Part shown: one piece after another, positions 61,505 through 64,000 of the stretch
How positions within the stretch are numbered: position 1 is the stretch's first letter
Layout: every line of letters begins with the position of its first letter
Assembly: GCA_965279705.1 (NCBI GenBank)
Contig: OZ257257.1
Span: forward strand, 1,178,001-1,242,000
Origin: Stagnimonas sp965279705
GTDB lineage: Bacteria; Pseudomonadota; Gammaproteobacteria; Nevskiales; Nevskiaceae
Direction: 5' to 3'
DNA: 64,000 bases
The notes under the pieces: model-generated
Databases searched by the model: none
What the model was told of the DNA's origin: nothing
What the model saw: the letters and a program-made list of their open reading frames with translations, nothing else
Made by a program: the position numbers and the translations under genes

Positions 61505-61978
61505 ATGCGCGCCATTGCCCTCGTCCTTCTGCTGCTGTCAGCCTCTGCACACGCAGAGATTTACAAGTGCGTGGCGGCCGGTAAAACCACCTATTCCGAC
61601 CGTCCCTGCGATGCTGCTGCGCAGCCCGCCGTGCTGCCGCCGCTGAATACCATCCAGCGCAAGGCGGGTGACGACCTCGCCAAGAGCTACGACGAGCGGC
61701 TGAGCCGTGACAAGAAGGCGCGCAATCAATCCGACGCGACATTCCTGAAAGATCACGCGGCGAAGGGCGAACGCGACAAGGTCATCCGCAAAGCCATCAT
61801 CGACCACCGGGCGGTGAAGGGAATGACGGCGAGCGAGGTACAGAGCGCGCTCGGTTCCGCAGATGAAACCCTGCCCGACGGCGCTTGGCGCTATCGCCGC
61901 GACGGCCAGCGCATCACTGTTCGTTTTGAGGATGGCCAGGTTTCAAGCGTGAGCACCACCACCGAGAAGAAAAGATGA
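61505..61978 (+). CDS. DUF4124 domain periplasmic protein
   Basis: A 157-residue exported protein. The signal peptide MRAIALVLLLLSASAHA is followed by the DUF4124 core EIYKCVAAGKTTYSDRPCD, whose two cysteines are the family mark. The C-terminal half has a SmpA/OmlA-like appearance (VKGMTASEVQSALGSADET followed by WRYRRDGQRITVRFEDGQV), which is frequent in small envelope proteins that assist outer-membrane processes. Function unknown. It overlaps the threonine ammonia-lyase gene by 4 bp (ATGA). Codons upstream of 61505 are open but would remove the clean signal peptide. Confidence 0.88.
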   Translation: MRAIALVLLLLSASAHAEIYKCVAAGKTTYSDRPCDAAAQPAVLPPLNTIQRKAGDDLAKSYDERLSRDKKARNQSDATFLKDHAAKGERDKVIRKAIIDHRAVKGMTASEVQSALGSADETLPDGAWRYRRDGQRITVRFEDGQVSSVSTTTEKKR

Positions 61979-63204
61979 GCGTGACCTTTGCCGACATCAC
62001 CGCTGCCGCGCAGCGCTTGCAGGGCCAGATCGAACGCACGCCCTGCACGCATTCGCGAGTGCTGTCGCGCATCACCGGCGCCGAGGTGTGGCTGAAGTTC
62101 GAGAACTTCCAGTTCACCGCCTCGTTCAAGGAGCGTGGCGCCTTCAACAAGCTCAGCGCGCTGAACGAGGCCGAGCGTGCTGCTGGCGTAGTGGCAGTGA
62201 GCGCGGGCAATCACGCGCAGGGCGTGGCGTATCACGCGACACGGCTCGGCATCAAAAGCATCATCGTAATGCCCGAGAACACGCCGTTTACCAAGGTGCG
62301 CAATACCCGCGAGCTGGGCGGCGAGGTGATCCTGAAAGGCGAGACGCTTGCCGATGCCGCCGAGTACATGCAGGCCGAATACATCGCCAAGCGTGGCATG
62401 ACGCTGGTGCACCCCTACGACGACGCGCTGATTGTCGCGGGGCAGGGCACGGTGGCGCTGGAGATGCTCGAAGACGCGCCCGAGATCGACACGCTGGTGG
62501 TGCCGATCGGTGGCGGCGGGCTCATCAGCGGCATGGCGATCGCCGCCCACGGCATCAACCCCGACGTGCGCGTGGTCGGTGTGGAGTCGGCCGGTTACCC
62601 GAGCGCCTACGCGGCCCTGCAAAATGATCTTTCGCTGGTGACGGGCGGGGCGACGATTGCCGAAGGCATTGCGGTGAAATACATCGGCCAGCTGCCGCTG
62701 GAAATCATCCGCGAACACGTCGCCGACCTGATGCGGGTTGAGGAATCCGCCATCGAGCGCGCCATCGGCCTGCTCGCCAACGTCGAAAAAGTCGTGGCCG
62801 AAGGCGCGGGTGCGGCCGGGTTGGCAGCGCTGCTGACCGACCCGGCACGCTTCAAGGGCCGCAAGATCGGCCTCGTCATCTGCGGCGGCAACATCGACAC
62901 GCGCCTGTTCGCCAGCGTGCTCATGCGCCAACTGGTGCACGAACAAAGGCTGATCTCGCTCAGTATCGAAATCGAGGATCGCCCCGGATTTCTCGCGCGT
63001 GTCGCAGGGCGCATCGGCGAGAGCGGTGGCAACATCATTCAGGTGCATCACGAGCGCCTGCACGCCGGCACTCACGCCAAGCGCGCAACGCTGGAAGCCC
63101 TGGTGGAGGCACAGGACGAAGCCCACGCCGCCGTCATCGCCGCCGACCTGAGTGCCGCCGGCTTCATCGTTCGGCGCGGCAGCGGCAGTGTGGAGATGGA
63201 CTAG
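61975..63204 (+). CDS. ilvA: Threonine ammonia-lyase with ACT domain
   Basis: A 409-residue PLP enzyme that deaminates threonine to 2-oxobutanoate, the first step towards isoleucine or a route of threonine use. K52 in FTASFKERGAFNKL binds PLP; VSAGNHAQGVAYHA and PIGGGGLISGMA bind substrate and phosphate. One ACT-like domain (about 330-405, SIEIEDRPGFLARVAGRIGE) follows, giving the shorter form with a single ACT domain found in many bacteria, unlike E. coli IlvA (two ACT-like) or TdcB (none). It is therefore called threonine ammonia-lyase, and the symbol is tentative. It overlaps the DUF4124 gene by 4 bp, and another gene follows after 3 bp. Confidence 0.9.
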   Translation: MSVTFADITAAAQRLQGQIERTPCTHSRVLSRITGAEVWLKFENFQFTASFKERGAFNKLSALNEAERAAGVVAVSAGNHAQGVAYHATRLGIKSIIVMPENTPFTKVRNTRELGGEVILKGETLADAAEYMQAEYIAKRGMTLVHPYDDALIVAGQGTVALEMLEDAPEIDTLVVPIGGGGLISGMAIAAHGINPDVRVVGVESAGYPSAYAALQNDLSLVTGGATIAEGIAVKYIGQLPLEIIREHVADLMRVEESAIERAIGLLANVEKVVAEGAGAAGLAALLTDPARFKGRKIGLVICGGNIDTRLFASVLMRQLVHEQRLISLSIEIEDRPGFLARVAGRIGESGGNIIQVHHERLHAGTHAKRATLEALVEAQDEAHAAVIAADLSAAGFIVRRGSGSVEMD

Positions 63205-63207
63205 CTG

Positions 63208-63633
63208 ATGGCAAAGGTTCTCAGCCTCTACGAAATGGCGGCCAGCAAGGGCCGCGTCATTCGTCAGGGCGAGATCGTCCAGATGGTGATGGATGGCGCG
63301 GGTGCATTCGTCTGCGCGGCACAGGATTTCGTGGTGGCGCAGAAGTGGGGTATGTCGCGCACCGGCTCCGGCAACATCACCACCGACCGCGGCCGCCTGC
63401 TGGACAAGATCGAAGTGCTGATCTCGCGCCCCAACAGCTTTGTCAGCACCCGCGGCAGCAGCGTGCCCATCGAACGACTGGCCAAGGCCATGAAGCAGGC
63501 GGGCTACGATCTCAAGGAATGGAACATCTCGCGCGACGTGATCGCCAGCATTGAGAAACGGCCCGATCAGACGCCGGCATTAAAAAAGGCGGCTGTCGAA
63601 GAGCCGCCCTTGCAGAAACCGCCTGAAGCCTAA
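63208..63633 (+). CDS. Conserved-looking small protein of unknown function
   Basis: A 141-residue protein I do not recognise. It has no signal peptide or membrane segment. The central part (TDRGRLLDKIEVLISRPNSF) reads as a mixed alpha/beta fold, followed by a helix with KAMKQAGYDLKEWNISRDVIASI and a Pro/Lys/Glu-rich tail (VEEPPLQKPPEA). It lies 3 bp after the threonine ammonia-lyase gene without a strong ribosome binding site, so it is probably translated from the same mRNA. Codon use resembles that of its neighbours, which supports a real gene. Its stop overlaps that of the convergent acyl-CoA dehydrogenase gene by 4 bp. Confidence 0.7.
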   Translation: MAKVLSLYEMAASKGRVIRQGEIVQMVMDGAGAFVCAAQDFVVAQKWGMSRTGSGNITTDRGRLLDKIEVLISRPNSFVSTRGSSVPIERLAKAMKQAGYDLKEWNISRDVIASIEKRPDQTPALKKAAVEEPPLQKPPEA

Positions 63634-64000
63634 CGCCCGAGCAGCGAGCGCGCGATCACCTCTTTCATGATCTCGCTGGTGCCGCCGTAGATGCGCTGCA
63701 CGCGCGAATCCATGAAGTGGCGACTGATCGGGTACTCGCTCATGAAGCCGTAACCGCCGAACAGTTGCAGGCAGCCATCGGCGACGCGGCACTGCATTTC
63801 GGTGGCGGCCAGTTTCACCATCGCCGCACCGGCGCCATCGAGCTTGCCGTTGGCATAGGCCACCGCGCACTTCTCAACGAAGGCGCGGTTGATTTCGACA
63901 TCGGTCTGCATCTTGGCGATTTCAAAGCGCGTGTTCTGAAACGTGGAGAGCGCGGTGCCGAAAGCCTTGCGGTTCTTCACGTAGTCGATGGTCATGGCGA
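63630..64000 (-). CDS. Acyl-CoA dehydrogenase, C-terminal part (5' end outside the window)
   Basis: The frame runs in from the right edge and ends with TAG at 63630-63632, giving about 123 residues. The part seen is the C-terminal helical domain of an acyl-CoA dehydrogenase: YVKNRKAFGTALSTFQNTRF, the FAD-contacting QLFGGYGFMSEYPISRHFMD and RVQRIYGGTSEIMKEVIARSL, the usual family terminus. The enzyme oxidises acyl-CoA to enoyl-CoA with electron-transfer flavoprotein as acceptor. Chain-length preference and the catalytic glutamate cannot be judged from this fragment. Confidence 0.93.
   Translation of the reverse strand, partial: AMTIDYVKNRKAFGTALSTFQNTRFEIAKMQTDVEINRAFVEKCAVAYANGKLDGAGAAMVKLAATEMQCRVADGCLQLFGGYGFMSEYPISRHFMDSRVQRIYGGTSEIMKEVIARSLLGR

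Overview
The window is GC-rich and gene-dense, with short gaps and many 1-14 bp overlaps. It looks like chromosomal DNA of a free-living, aerobic, Gram-negative gammaproteobacterium. The main arguments are the conserved gammaproteobacterial cluster ygfB-pepP-ubiH-ubiI, an E. coli-type complex I operon with fused nuoCD and a long NuoG, the E. coli-like lengths and catalytic residue numbering of ThyA and Tpx, and outer-membrane systems (two-partner secretion, Omp85, lipoproteins). High GC, split GcvP (PA/PB), an acyl-CoA-binding protein and SapC fit the Nevskiales/Xanthomonadales neighbourhood better than the enterics, but that placement is inference. No tRNA, rRNA, IS element, prophage or CRISPR array was seen.

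Layout. 1-922 (+) is the 3' end of a BNR/sortilin-like repeat protein. 966-5265 (+) is ygfB-pepP-ubiH-ubiI (aminopeptidase and ubiquinone ring hydroxylases). 5266-23213 (-) is one tight five-gene unit: a TpsB transporter, a 4495-residue filamentous-haemagglutinin-like TpsA, a periplasmic FecR-domain protein, a SapC protein and a cytoplasmic GT-B glycosyltransferase. 23214-23573 is a divergent control region with a tandem glycine riboswitch. 23574-29495 (+) is gcvT-gcvH-gcvPA-tpx-gcvPB-adenosine kinase. 29543-45764 (-) is the complete nuoA-N complex I operon, with a DinB-like gene inserted between nuoB and nuoCD and a GST gene at the end. 46045-48823 (+) is rlmI-lgt-thyA. 49044-57991 (+) holds an unknown lipoprotein, folA, a single-POTRA Omp85 protein, an acyl-CoA-binding protein and two adjacent paralogous proteins that join an OmpR-type DNA-binding domain, a Ser/Thr kinase domain, one membrane helix and a C-terminal helical repeat region. 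57988-64000 has a DUF815 ATPase, a lipoprotein esterase, ettA, a DUF4124 protein, threonine ammonia-lyase, an unknown gene and the 3' end of an acyl-CoA dehydrogenase.

How the genes fit together. Ubiquinone hydroxylases (ubiH/ubiI) and complex I belong to the same respiratory chain. The glycine cleavage operon feeds methylene-THF and NADH and is governed by glycine through its leader; thyA and folA use and regenerate the same folate pool, and adenosine kinase could salvage adenosine from methyl-transfer reactions. The two most unusual loci are the TPS-FecR-SapC-glycosyltransferase operon, a candidate dedicated secretion and modification system for one giant adhesin, and the pair of membrane-anchored DNA-binding kinases. 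Three genes (ygfB, folA and the DUF4124 gene) have a -10-like hexamer 5-6 nt before the ATG and no Shine-Dalgarno, suggesting leaderless transcripts.
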